From positions 1 to 64,000 of the forward strand of contig CAZUAI010000011.1 in NCBI GenBank assembly GCA_964617875.1: 64,000 nucleotides of DNA. The letters run 5' to 3'. A program made the translations under genes and the position numbers. The stretch is from CAZMVY01 sp964617875. Lineage in GTDB: Bacteria; Planctomycetota; Phycisphaerae; UBA1845; PWPN01. Each line of letters begins with the position of its first letter. The first letter of the stretch is position 1. Positions 16,258 through 26,568 of the stretch are shown piece after piece. The notes below the pieces were generated by a model. It was not told where the DNA came from. It worked only from the letters and a program-made list of their open reading frames with translations, and did not search any database.

Positions 16258-19200
16258 GTGATGGGGTGGTTCGTGTCATTTGAGCAGCCGTCGTGGCTGC
16301 TGTTGCTGCTGACGATCCCGGTGATCGTGGCGGTTTCGCTGCGCTCGCTGAGCGGGCTGGATCGTCCGCGGCGCGTGGCGGCCGTCGTGCTGCGCTGCCT
16401 GCTGATCGCGGCCTTCGCCGTCGTGCTCGCGCGGCCGCATTGGGTGACGCGGACCGACCGACTGGCCGTGTTCTTCGTGCTGGACCGATCGCGGAGCGTG
16501 CCGGGGGACATGCAGCTCAAGGCCGAGGAGTACGTGCGCCGGTCGTCGCTCCTCGGCCGGAGCACGGACAAGTTCGCGGTCCTCGGGTTCGACGGGGAGG
16601 CGGACATCAGCGTGCCGCCGAGCCACGCGGGGATGGACATCGCGGTCTTCGGTCCGCCGGTGAAGCCCGACCGCACGGACATCGCCCGGGCGATCCGGAC
16701 GGCGCTGGCCAGCTTCCCCGAGGGGTACGGCCGGCGGATCGTGCTCGCGACGGACATGAACGAAAACGCGGGCGACGTTCTCGCCGAGGCGGAGGCGGCC
16801 GCGGCCAACGGGGCCGTGATCGACGTGCTGCCGATCCGCTACGAATACGAGAACGAGATCCTGTTCGAGCGGCTCGTCGTGCCGGCGCAGGCGCAGCGGG
16901 ACACGAAGATCCCGCTTCGGATGATCATCCGGAGCCGCCGGCCCGTGCGGGCACGGCTGCAGGTGCTCCAGAACGACCAGCCCGTCCGCCTGAAGGAGGA
17001 GTTCATCGAGCTGTCGGGAGACATGCGGCCGGAAGCCTTCACGGTCCCCGTGCTCCTGACCTCCGCGGGGGTCCACCGGTTCGAGGCCCGCGTCGAGCCG
17101 CTCGATCCGACGGCGGACACGCTCCCGCAGAACAACGTGGCCTCGGCGTTCACCGTGGTCGAGGGCCAGGGCAAGGTGCTGATCGTGACGGGCGACGACG
17201 AGGGCCTTCGGGAGCACCGGCCGCTGCTGGAGGCGCTGCAGCGGGAGAAGATCGACGCGGAGATGCCGAACCCGGACCGGATCGCGTCGCTGGACCTGCT
17301 GGCGCTGCAGGAATACGGCACGGTGGTGCTGGCCAATGTGTCGGCCGACCGGTTCACGCAGGAGCAGAAGCAGGCGCTGGCGAGCTACGTCCGCGACCTG
17401 GGCGGCGGCCTGATCATGACGGGGGGCCACCAGAGCTTCGGCGCGGGCGGGTGGATCGGCTCGCCCGTCGAGGAAATCAGCCCCGTCGATTTCGAGGTCA
17501 AACACAAGAAGGTGATTCCGCGCGGGGCGCTGGTGATCATCATGCACAGTTGCGAGATCCCGCGCGGGAACTACTGGGGCGAGCAGGTGGCGATCGCCGC
17601 CGTCAAGACGATCAGCGCGCTCGACTACATCGGCGTCGTCGCATACACGTACCAGCCCGGCGGCGTGAACTGGGAAGTGCCCCTGCAGGTCGCGTCCGAC
17701 AAGGAGGCCGTCATCCGCAGGATGAGGCAGATGCAGATCGGCGACATGCCGGATTTCGGCACGAGCATGGACATGGCCGTCAAGGGGCTCATGAGCGTCC
17801 AGGGCGTTTCGCAGCGCCACATGATCATCATCAGCGACGGAGACCCGACCGCTCCGGCCCCCAGCACGCTCAACACGATGGAGAAGAACCAGATCACGTG
17901 CTCCACGGTGGGCATCGGCTACGGCGCGCACGTGGACGATGCCAAGCTGATCCAGATCGCCAAGAAGACGGGCGGCCGCTTCTACGCCTGCCGGAACCCG
18001 AACCAGCTGCCGCAGATCTTCATCAAGGAGGCCAAGGTCGTCCGCCGCTCGCTGATCTCGGAGGAGGTCTTCACGCCGCGTCTGGTGTACGGCCTGGCGG
18101 AAACGGTTCGCGGTTTCGCCGACGGGCAGCTGCCGGCGATGCAGGGCCTCGTCCTCACGACGCCGAAGCCGGCGGCGATCGAAATGCCGCTGGTGCGGAC
18201 CGGCACGGAGGGGGACGACCCCCTGATGGCGCACTGGCAGTACGAGCTGGGCAAGGTGCTGGTGTTCACGTCGGGCGTCTGGCCGCAGTGGGGGCCGCAG
18301 TGGGTTTCGTGGGAGCGGTTCGGCGCGTTCTGGGCACAGGTGGTGCGGTGGACGATGCGCCAGTCCGGGGCGTCGGACTTCGACGTCGTCACGCGGCAGG
18401 AGGGCGACAGGGGCCGCATCATCGTCGAAGCCCTCAACCGCGATGCGTCGTTCCTCAACGAGATGCGGATCGAGGGCCGCCTCGTCCCGCCCGACCAGAA
18501 CCCGCGCCCGCTCCGCCTCACGCAGACGGGGCCCGGCCACTACGAAGCCACCTTCGACGTCAAGGACAACGGCCGGTACATCGCCAACCTCGTCTACCAG
18601 ACGCCCGGCCGCAGGGACAGGGGCATGATCTGCACGGGGCTGACCATGCCCTATTCGCCCGAATACCGCGAACTGAGCGCCAATGAGCGGTTGATGAACG
18701 AGGTCCAGGCGCGGACGCGCGGGCGGATCCTCACCGGCGACGCGAAGCTGGACGACGTGTTCCGCTTCGCGCGGCCCGTGACGTACGCGCGGCGGCCGGT
18801 GTGGCGCGACGTGGTGATCTGGGTGCTGCTGCCGCTGTTCCTGCTGGATGTGGCAGTCCGCCGGCTCGCCTCCGCGCTGGCCATGTCGATCTATGTCGAG
18901 GCGGCGATTCTGGCCGTGCTGATCGGGCTGATGGTCGGGGTCCATGCGTCGTGGTGGGGCTATCTGGGCGCGATCCTCTTCGCCGAACTGGTCGGCTGGA
19001 CCATCCGCCGGGAGCACGTCCTGCCCGCGATCCGCTACTTCACGCACACGGTCGCGGCGCTCGGCCGCGCAGGGCAGCGGAGCACGGAGTCGCTCGCCCA
19101 GCTCAAGACGGTCCGCGACCGGGTCCGCGGCGAAATGACCGATGCGCAGACCCCCCCGGCCGCCGGACAACCGGAACGCGAGCCGGAGAGCCCGGCCGCC

Positions 19201-19446
19201 GTCGAACCCGCGCCGGACCGGCGCGCGCGATTCGACGTGGGCGACGAGGCGGCAGGCAAGGCCGCCGGCGATCTGACGGAGGCCCTGGGCGGCGCGACGG
19301 CGGACATGGGCGCCGGCGGCCCGGAGGCCGCCGGCCCGGGCGGTCCCGGCCGGCCCGGCGCCGGGGGCGAGATGACCTCGCGCCTGTTGAGGGCGAAGCG
19401 AAGGGCGCAGCAGGATCTGGAAGCGAAGAAGGACCAGGAGCCGTAA
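16258..19446 (+). CDS. Large membrane vWA protein with amidotransferase-like fold
   Basis: 1062 residues; start GTG at 16258 or ATG at 16261. Two N-terminal membrane segments (about 10-28, 41-60) precede a first vWA domain whose metal site reads FVLDRSRSVPGD. A class-I glutamine-amidotransferase-like fold follows (about 303-410; LIVTGDDEG ... GGGLIMTGGHQSFGAGGW), without a visible catalytic Cys. A second vWA domain (about 422-590) retains ISDGD but has MHSCE (429-433) where DxSxS is expected. Membrane segments near 850-915 and an acidic, Pro/Gly-rich tail end the protein. The family is found next to MoxR in Planctomycetes and probably acts as a periplasmic/membrane scaffold. Confidence 0.8.
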   Translation: MMGWFVSFEQPSWLLLLLTIPVIVAVSLRSLSGLDRPRRVAAVVLRCLLIAAFAVVLARPHWVTRTDRLAVFFVLDRSRSVPGDMQLKAEEYVRRSSLLGRSTDKFAVLGFDGEADISVPPSHAGMDIAVFGPPVKPDRTDIARAIRTALASFPEGYGRRIVLATDMNENAGDVLAEAEAAAANGAVIDVLPIRYEYENEILFERLVVPAQAQRDTKIPLRMIIRSRRPVRARLQVLQNDQPVRLKEEFIELSGDMRPEAFTVPVLLTSAGVHRFEARVEPLDPTADTLPQNNVASAFTVVEGQGKVLIVTGDDEGLREHRPLLEALQREKIDAEMPNPDRIASLDLLALQEYGTVVLANVSADRFTQEQKQALASYVRDLGGGLIMTGGHQSFGAGGWIGSPVEEISPVDFEVKHKKVIPRGALVIIMHSCEIPRGNYWGEQVAIAAVKTISALDYIGVVAYTYQPGGVNWEVPLQVASDKEAVIRRMRQMQIGDMPDFGTSMDMAVKGLMSVQGVSQRHMIIISDGDPTAPAPSTLNTMEKNQITCSTVGIGYGAHVDDAKLIQIAKKTGGRFYACRNPNQLPQIFIKEAKVVRRSLISEEVFTPRLVYGLAETVRGFADGQLPAMQGLVLTTPKPAAIEMPLVRTGTEGDDPLMAHWQYELGKVLVFTSGVWPQWGPQWVSWERFGAFWAQVVRWTMRQSGASDFDVVTRQEGDRGRIIVEALNRDASFLNEMRIEGRLVPPDQNPRPLRLTQTGPGHYEATFDVKDNGRYIANLVYQTPGRRDRGMICTGLTMPYSPEYRELSANERLMNEVQARTRGRILTGDAKLDDVFRFARPVTYARRPVWRDVVIWVLLPLFLLDVAVRRLASALAMSIYVEAAILAVLIGLMVGVHASWWGYLGAILFAELVGWTIRREHVLPAIRYFTHTVAALGRAGQRSTESLAQLKTVRDRVRGEMTDAQTPPAAGQPEREPESPAAVEPAPDRRARFDVGDEAAGKAAGDLTEALGGATADMGAGGPEAAGPGGPGRPGAGGEMTSRLLRAKRRAQQDLEAKKDQEP

Positions 19447-19482
19447 CCCGCGGCAAGAGAACGCGAAAAAGCGAGAAACACA

Positions 19483-20511
<1,029 letters not shown>

Positions 20512-20615
20512 GAGTCCCGGGTGATGAGTCCGGCGCCGAGACGGGCGGAGCTGTGCAGGATGGGCGGTTCTCCGCAGCCGCGCACGCGCGACGTCCGAGG
20601 CGCCATACGCTGCTC

Positions 20616-21524
20616 ATGACGCGAACCATGGCGACGACATCGACGAAAACCGAACTGCTGAGCCCCGACTTCATGGCGAAGATCGAGCAGCTCGACCTGG
20701 TGTCGCGCAAGATCTTCGCCGGGCGGATGAAGGGCGAACGGCGGAGCAGGCGGAAGGGGCAGTCGGTCGAATTCGCCGATTACCGCAACTACGCGGTGGG
20801 CGACGACCTGCGGTTTCTCGACTGGAACATCTACGCGCGGCTCGAGCGGCTGTTCATCAAGCTGTTCCTGGAGGAGGAGGACCTCCACGTCAGCATCCTG
20901 ATCGACACCAGCAAGTCGATGGACTGGGGCAGCCCGCACAAGGGGCTGTACGCCAAGCGCGTCGCGGCGGCCCTCGCGTACATCGGTCTGGTGAACTACG
21001 ACCGCGTGAGCGTGTACGCCTGCTCGAACGCCCTCGTCGGCCAGATGACGGGCATCCGCGGACGGCGGCTGATGCACCGCGTCGTCGGCTTCCTGGAGGA
21101 CCTGCCGTTCGAGGGGAGCAGCCACCTCGCCGCCGCCTGCCGGTCGTACGCGATCCGCCACCCGCAGAAGGGCGTCCTCATCGTCCTCAGCGACTTCCTG
21201 GACAAGGGCGGCTACGAGGGGGGCCTGCGGTACCTGCTCGGACGCAACCTCGACATCTACGCGATCCAGCTCCTGGCGCCCGACGAGATCGAACCGCAGC
21301 TGGCCGGCGATCTCCGCCTGCGCGACGTCGAAGACGCCGACCTCGCCGAGGTGACCGTCAGCCGGGCCCTCATCAACCGCTACAAGCAGAACCTCCAGGC
21401 GTACTGCGCCGGGCTGAAGGAGTTCTGCACGCGACGGGGCATCGTCTACGCCTTCACGAGCACCGAGGTGAGCTTCGAACAGCTCGTGCTCGGATACCTT
21501 CGCTACAGGGGGTTGCTGCGATGA
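20616..21524 (+). CDS. DUF58 domain protein (vWA-like MoxR partner)
   Basis: 302 residues from the ATG at 20616 (an alternative ATG is at 20628). DUF58 is evident from RKGQSVEFADYRNYAVGDDL followed by RFLDWNIYARLERLFIKLF and then a vWA core with the metal-binding DTSKSM in SILIDTSKSMDWG. FLDWNIYA is the classic DUF58 motif. The last codons overlap the next gene by 4 bp (ATGA), showing translational coupling. Predicted cytosolic, interacting with MoxR. Confidence 0.92.
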   Translation: MTRTMATTSTKTELLSPDFMAKIEQLDLVSRKIFAGRMKGERRSRRKGQSVEFADYRNYAVGDDLRFLDWNIYARLERLFIKLFLEEEDLHVSILIDTSKSMDWGSPHKGLYAKRVAAALAYIGLVNYDRVSVYACSNALVGQMTGIRGRRLMHRVVGFLEDLPFEGSSHLAAACRSYAIRHPQKGVLIVLSDFLDKGGYEGGLRYLLGRNLDIYAIQLLAPDEIEPQLAGDLRLRDVEDADLAEVTVSRALINRYKQNLQAYCAGLKEFCTRRGIVYAFTSTEVSFEQLVLGYLRYRGLLR

Positions 21525-23536
21525 GCTTCCCGCTCAGCCTGCTCTCGCCCTGGTCGGCCCTCGTGGCGGCGGCCGTCATCCCGCCGCTCGTGCTGCTCTA
21601 CTTCCTCAAGCTCAAGCGGCGCGAGATGTCCGTGTCGTCCACATTGCTGTGGCGGCGGGCGGTGCAGGACCTGCAGGTCAACTCGCCGTTCCAGAGGCTC
21701 CGCCGGAACCTGCTCCTGCTGCTGCAGCTGCTCATCCTCATCCTCGCGGTCCTGGCCATCACCGAGCCGATCTGGAAGCGGGCCACCACGCGCGACAGGC
21801 TCATGATCCTGCTCGTGGACCATTCGGCGAGCATGAACACCGTCGAGCCCGACGGCCGGACCCGCCTCGACAGCGCGAAGCTGGCGGCCCGGCGCATCGT
21901 GGACGGCATGGGCAAGAACGACCGGATCATGGTCATCGCCTTTGCGGGCACGGCCCGGTCCTGCGTCAGCTTCACGGACGACAAGGCCCAGCTCAAGGCC
22001 GGCATCGACGCCATCGAGCCCACCGATGAACTCACGCGCCTCCGCGAGGCCCTCGTGCTGGCCGAGGCGCACTCGACGCCGCTCGGCGAAGGGATCGGCA
22101 CGCCGCTGGGCAATCCGATCTCCGTCGCGCACCTGATCCTGATCTCCGACGGCCGGATCGCCGACGCGCCCGAACTCACGCTGCGGCGCGGCACGATGGA
22201 GATGATCTCGGTCGGCGCGGCGGACAACAACGTCGGCATCGTCAACATGGACATCCGGCGGAACTACGAGCGGGCCGAGATGGTCAACGTCGTCGTGCGG
22301 CTGCGGAACTTCGGCCCCGCGGAGGCCACACGCGACGTCTCGCTCTTCATCGACAACGAGCTGAAGGAGGTCCGCTCGCGGGTCGGCCTGTCGGCGAACG
22401 TCGCCGGGCCGGGCGGCGGGGGCGCCACGGCGCCGGCGTCCCAGCTGCCGTCCGAGGGGAGCGAGGCGGTCGTGTCGTTCGAAGTCCGGCACGAGTCGGC
22501 CGGGCAGATCGAGGTGCGGCTGGGCGACGGCACGGACGCCTTCGCCGCGGACGACCGCGCGTACGGCACGATTGATGCCCCGCGGCCCGTCTCGACGCTG
22601 CTCGTCACGCCGGGCAACTACTTCCTCAAGCTGGCCCTCTCCGCGCTGCCGGGCCAGCCGCCGACGATCCTGACGCCGGAACAGTACGAGAAGGCGGCCG
22701 ACGCCGACCTCCTTCTCGACGGCCGGATGAAATACGACGTCGTCGTCTTCGACGAGCACAGCACGGAGCGGCTTCCGCCGGGCAGTTACGTCTTCTTCGG
22801 CGGCGTGCCGAAGCTGCCCGACGTGCGGGTGACCGGCGAGGTGACGAACGACTTGATCGTGGACTGGGACAACACGCACCCGATCCTGCGCCACATCGTC
22901 GTCGAGTTGATCCACGTGCTGCGGTGGAACAGGCTCGAGATGCCGCGCGAGGCGCAGACGCTCATCGCCGGCGCGGACGGACCGGTGTTGTCGCTGCTCG
23001 GCCGGGACCGGCGGCAGTACCTGGTCTGCGCGTTCGGCATCTTCAACCCGGAACGATCGCACCTGAACACGAACTGGGTCATGGCCGAGGGCTTCCCCGC
23101 GTTCATGTACAACGCACTGCAGTTTATGGCCGGGAACGTCGCCGCCGGCGGCAACCGGAGCGTGCCGCCGGGCGCCGCCGTCGCCATCCGCGCGCGGCCG
23201 GGGGCGAAGACCCTCACGCTGCGGCGGCCGGACCTGAGCCGGGAAACCGTGCCGGTCCGCGACGACGGCGTCGCGTACTATGCCAACACCGGCCGGACGG
23301 GCTTCTACGTGCCGGCCGACGCCGCCGGGCCCGACGCGACCTTCGCCGTGAACCTGTGCGACGACGCGGAGAGCGACATCCGGCCGAACGACCAGTTCGA
23401 GATCGGCTCGCAGAAGATCGCCAGCAGCTCCGGCTCGCAACGGGTCAACCGCCCGGTATGGTCGTGGTTCATTCTCGCCGCGCTGATCGTGTCGTTTATC
23501 GAGTGGGTCATCTACAACAAGCGCGTCTTCGTGTGA
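21521..23536 (+). CDS. BatA-like vWA membrane protein
   Basis: 671 residues. N-terminal BatA module: membrane segment (about 8-26), basic LKLKRREMSVSSTLLWRRA, second membrane segment (about 63-80). A vWA domain follows with intact metal motif VDHSASM. The middle (about 260-640) is a long beta-rich region, and a final membrane segment (WSWFILAALIVSFIEWVIY) is followed by a short cytoplasmic basic tail. The arrangement matches aerotolerance (Bat)-operon proteins. It overlaps DUF58 by 4 bp and is the last gene of the operon; a GC-rich hairpin follows the stop. Confidence 0.88.
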   Translation: MSFPLSLLSPWSALVAAAVIPPLVLLYFLKLKRREMSVSSTLLWRRAVQDLQVNSPFQRLRRNLLLLLQLLILILAVLAITEPIWKRATTRDRLMILLVDHSASMNTVEPDGRTRLDSAKLAARRIVDGMGKNDRIMVIAFAGTARSCVSFTDDKAQLKAGIDAIEPTDELTRLREALVLAEAHSTPLGEGIGTPLGNPISVAHLILISDGRIADAPELTLRRGTMEMISVGAADNNVGIVNMDIRRNYERAEMVNVVVRLRNFGPAEATRDVSLFIDNELKEVRSRVGLSANVAGPGGGGATAPASQLPSEGSEAVVSFEVRHESAGQIEVRLGDGTDAFAADDRAYGTIDAPRPVSTLLVTPGNYFLKLALSALPGQPPTILTPEQYEKAADADLLLDGRMKYDVVVFDEHSTERLPPGSYVFFGGVPKLPDVRVTGEVTNDLIVDWDNTHPILRHIVVELIHVLRWNRLEMPREAQTLIAGADGPVLSLLGRDRRQYLVCAFGIFNPERSHLNTNWVMAEGFPAFMYNALQFMAGNVAAGGNRSVPPGAAVAIRARPGAKTLTLRRPDLSRETVPVRDDGVAYYANTGRTGFYVPADAAGPDATFAVNLCDDAESDIRPNDQFEIGSQKIASSSGSQRVNRPVWSWFILAALIVSFIEWVIYNKRVFV

Positions 23537-23552
23537 TGTTTCGGGCACGCGC

Positions 23553-23579
23553 GACGCCCCATCGGGGCGGGGGGGCGTC
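23553..23579 (+). terminator. Hairpin after the MoxR operon
   Basis: GACGCCCC at 23553-23560 pairs with GGGGCGTC at 23572-23579, with an alternative tighter stem CGCCCC-ATC-GGGGCG. It starts 16 bp after the stop of the last operon gene. No clear T tract follows, so termination efficiency is uncertain. Confidence 0.45.
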
Positions 23580-23648
23580 CCCGTCGGCGTGGGCCCCTGG
23601 ACGCGGTCTGCCGCGCCCCCGTCTCCGGCGGGGACTCACTGACGGACG

Positions 23649-23677
23649 GTGACACGGACCGGCCGAAACGGTATGCT
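23649..23677 (+). promoter_or_regulatory. Promoter for the ATP-grasp gene
   Basis: GTGACA (23649-23654), a 17-bp spacer, and TATGCT (23672-23677). The start of transcription would lie near 23684, about 14 bp before the ATG at 23698. Confidence 0.45.
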
Positions 23678-23697
23678 GATGCGGTCAGGGTATCACG

Positions 23698-24756
23698 ATG
23701 GCACCGCGACGAGCGACCCATAAGTCTGTTTCCCGCTGGTCCGAACGGCGGCCGTTCCGGGTGCTTCTCACCTGCGCCGGGCGGCGGGTCGAGCTGATGC
23801 AGGCGTTCCGCCGCGCGGCGGAGCGGATCGGGCTCCCGCTGGAGATTTGCGCCGCCGACGCGAGCTGGACCGCGCCGGTGATGCACCTGGCCGACCGGGC
23901 GTTTCCGGTTCCGCCGGTGTCCGACGCGCGGGTCATTCCGCACCTGGTGCGGCTCGTCCGCCGTGAGAAGATCGACCTGGTCGTCCCCCTCCTGGACACC
24001 GAGCTGCCGAAAATGGCCGAGGCGCGCGAGGCGTTTGCCCGGGCCGGCGCGCTGGCGGTGATCTCCTCGCCGTCGGTCGTGCAGATCTGCCACGACAAGG
24101 TGCGGACGTACGCGTTCCTGGAGGCGATGGGAATCGACACGCCGAAAACGTGGACGTTGCGCGAGGCCCTGGCCTTGCGGCGCCGGCGCTTCCCGTACTT
24201 CCTGAAGCCGCGGTGCGGCAGCGCGAGCAAGGGCAACTTCAAGGTCGAGTCGCTCGACGAGCTTCGCACGTTTTCGCGAAAGGTCGCCGACCCGATCGTG
24301 CAGGAGTTCGTGCCCGGCGTCGAGCACACGCTGGACGTTTACACGGGCCTCGACGGCCGTCCGCAGTGCGTCGTCCCGCGACGGCGGATCGAGGTCCGCG
24401 GGGGCGAGGTGATCAAGTCGCTCGTCGTGAAGGACCGTCGCCTGATCGACGTCGGGTTCCGCGTGGCCTCGGCGCTGCACGAGTGCCGCGGCGTGATCAC
24501 GATCCAGCTCATCGTCACCCCGGCCGGCCGGGTCCGCGTAATCGAGATCAACCCGCGTTTCGGCGGCGGGGCCCCGTTGGCGATCCACGCCGGCGCCGAC
24601 TTCCCGCGCTGGCTCCTCGAGACGGCCGCCGGCCGCACGCCGCGCATCCGCCGCGACGGCTACCGCGAGGGCGAAGCCATGCTTCGCTACGACCAGTCGG
24701 TGTTCGTGCGGACGGACTCGCCCTCGCCGAAGCGACGGCCGCGCCGGTGCGAGTAG
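23698..24756 (+). CDS. ATP-grasp enzyme, carbamoyl-phosphate-synthase-like
   Basis: 352 residues. After a basic N-terminal extension, the pre-ATP-grasp domain starts at RVLLTCAGRRVELMQAFRRA. The ATP-grasp fold shows PYFLKPRCGSASKGNFKV (nucleotide-binding loop), IVQEFVPGVEHTLDVY, and the metal-binding VIEINPRFGGGAPL near the C terminus. The family joins a carboxylate to an amine or thiol through an acyl-phosphate; related PylC/CarB-like proteins act in amino-acid or peptide chemistry. No substrate can be assigned from neighbours, and it appears to be transcribed alone. Confidence 0.85.
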   Translation: MAPRRATHKSVSRWSERRPFRVLLTCAGRRVELMQAFRRAAERIGLPLEICAADASWTAPVMHLADRAFPVPPVSDARVIPHLVRLVRREKIDLVVPLLDTELPKMAEAREAFARAGALAVISSPSVVQICHDKVRTYAFLEAMGIDTPKTWTLREALALRRRRFPYFLKPRCGSASKGNFKVESLDELRTFSRKVADPIVQEFVPGVEHTLDVYTGLDGRPQCVVPRRRIEVRGGEVIKSLVVKDRRLIDVGFRVASALHECRGVITIQLIVTPAGRVRVIEINPRFGGGAPLAIHAGADFPRWLLETAAGRTPRIRRDGYREGEAMLRYDQSVFVRTDSPSPKRRPRRCE

Positions 24757-24808
24757 CACGGAGCGTGTCCCTCTTCCGTCGCCCGTTCTCTCACGCGGCG
24801 TTCGGCGG

Positions 24809-26371
24809 TCATGGGCAGGCGGCGCGGGTGTTCGGGCCGTTGAAACACGCCTGGAACTGGGAGAAATCCGCGACATCGACGTCGGCATCGCCGTCGAAAT
24901 CGGCGTCGAGGCACCCGCCCGCCGGCGGGGGCGACGGCTCGGCAGGCGGGCGGTTGGGACCGTTGAAACACGACTGGAAGTGTGCGAAGTCGTCGATGTC
25001 CACGTCGCCGTCGCCGTCGAAGTCCGCGCGGGCCGTCGGGACGGGCCTCACGTCCCAGGCGATCGCGTAGGTCCAGCTGCGATCCGACGTCAGCTCGATC
25101 GCGTACCGGCCGGCCGGGAGCCATGTCCGGTAAATGTGCTCGACGTTGTCGATCGCCGAGACGCTCTGGTCCCGCAACCCGCCGAGGACGAAGCCGGATG
25201 CGTCATAGAGCCGCAGGTCGATGTTCGCCAGCGAGGGCGTGAGCTTCACGGGGTTGCCCGCGCCGACGGTGATCAGACGGTTCCAGGCGACGAGGACGGA
25301 CACGCCGTCGGCCTGCTGAAACGGCGGAATGTCGAAGAAGTACAGGGAGGCGCCGGCCGGCCCCGCCGTGCCGTAGTCCCACCCGGTCAGGCCGACGGTG
25401 CTCGACCCGCTCGCGTCCTGCTCGCCGGCGGCCAAAATGCGGTGGCTGTTGTCGATGTTGAGTTCGCCCGCGCCGTAGCGGTAGTCCAGCGGCACCGTCC
25501 CGTCGGTGCTCGGCGTGGCGAAGCCCTTGCGCCAGTTGGCGCATTCCGTCTTGGTCGCCCCGCCCATGAGCAACGCCCGGACCAGGAGGGCCTTGGCGGT
25601 CTTCTTCTCCTGCGCGCCGAGCGTGGGCAGGATGTTGTTGCCGTCGGCCGTCTGCAGCAGCAGCGACGCCGCGCCCGCCACGGCCGGCGTGCCCCAGCTC
25701 GTCAGGTTGAACGGCACCACGAGGTCCGGCTTCACGCGCCCGGCCACGTCGATCGGCGTCGGTCCGTAGCTCGAGTTTCCGCTGGTCAGGCCGACGGCCA
25801 GAACGTTGTACGCGCTGGCGAGCAGGCGGGGCATGGCCGTCGCGGCGCCGTTGTTCACACCGGCGGCGATGACCACGCCGTCGCGGTGGACGACGAGGTC
25901 GGTCCGCCGGAGGGCGTCGGTGTCGCCCGCGTCGTCGCCGACGCTGCCGATCCAGCTGTGGTTCTGGACGCGCCGGGTCTCGGTCCGCGGGACGTTGAGC
26001 GTCTCGAGGCGAAGGAAACCGGTGCCGATCCAGTTGTTCGCCTCGTAGGCGTCGATGGTGGTGATGCCCGGGGCGATGCTGCTCGTCAGGCCGTAGTAGT
26101 TGCGGCCGACGATCGTGGCATGGACGGAGGGGCTGCCGGAGCCGCTCTTGGCCGTGAAGGTCTTGCCCGCGAACTCGGCGTCGGCGGGGTCGGGAAGGTA
26201 GTTGCCGTCGTACAACGCCTCGATATGGGACACGGCGATGCCGGACCCGTCGGGGGTGGCGGCGCCGAGCCGGGCCTGAAGGGCCGTATAGCCGATGTCG
26301 GCCTTCCAATCCGCCCGCACGGCGGCGGCGAGTGCCAGGACGATCACAGCCAACCCGAGGCAGTTTCGCAT
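24809..26371 (-). CDS. Subtilase-like secreted protein with two dockerin-type tail repeats
   Basis: 520 residues with a signal peptide (cleavage near AAVRA-D). The core resembles an S8 peptidase: HATIVGRNYYG stands where the His motif lies, QNHSWIG and VIAAGVNNG match the middle, and TSWGTPAVAGAASLLLQ matches the Ser motif. The usual Asp motif is replaced by IAVSHIEALYDG, which has no Asp at the catalytic place, so activity is doubtful. A beta-sandwich domain (about 385-450) follows. The C terminus has two EF-hand-like loops (DFDGDGDVDIDDF and DFDGDADVDVADF), each followed by a CFNGPN segment, and ends RAACP. It is convergent with the ATP-grasp gene across 52 bp. Confidence 0.8.
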   Translation of the reverse strand: MRNCLGLAVIVLALAAAVRADWKADIGYTALQARLGAATPDGSGIAVSHIEALYDGNYLPDPADAEFAGKTFTAKSGSGSPSVHATIVGRNYYGLTSSIAPGITTIDAYEANNWIGTGFLRLETLNVPRTETRRVQNHSWIGSVGDDAGDTDALRRTDLVVHRDGVVIAAGVNNGAATAMPRLLASAYNVLAVGLTSGNSSYGPTPIDVAGRVKPDLVVPFNLTSWGTPAVAGAASLLLQTADGNNILPTLGAQEKKTAKALLVRALLMGGATKTECANWRKGFATPSTDGTVPLDYRYGAGELNIDNSHRILAAGEQDASGSSTVGLTGWDYGTAGPAGASLYFFDIPPFQQADGVSVLVAWNRLITVGAGNPVKLTPSLANIDLRLYDASGFVLGGLRDQSVSAIDNVEHIYRTWLPAGRYAIELTSDRSWTYAIAWDVRPVPTARADFDGDGDVDIDDFAHFQSCFNGPNRPPAEPSPPPAGGCLDADFDGDADVDVADFSQFQACFNGPNTRAACP

Positions 26372-26568
26372 TTCCCCGCTCCACCGCGGACGGTTCGACG
26401 CAGCTCTTGCCGGCCATCGCCGTTTGTCCGCCTGGTGCGCGGGCACGGCGACGGGGGACCCCATACCGGGCATTATACCGTCCGGGGCGTGCGGATCCCA
26501 GACAATTGCGCCTTCGAGCCCCTGAATGGGGCGGCGGTCCGCAGATGACCTTGCGCCCGCATCGCGCC

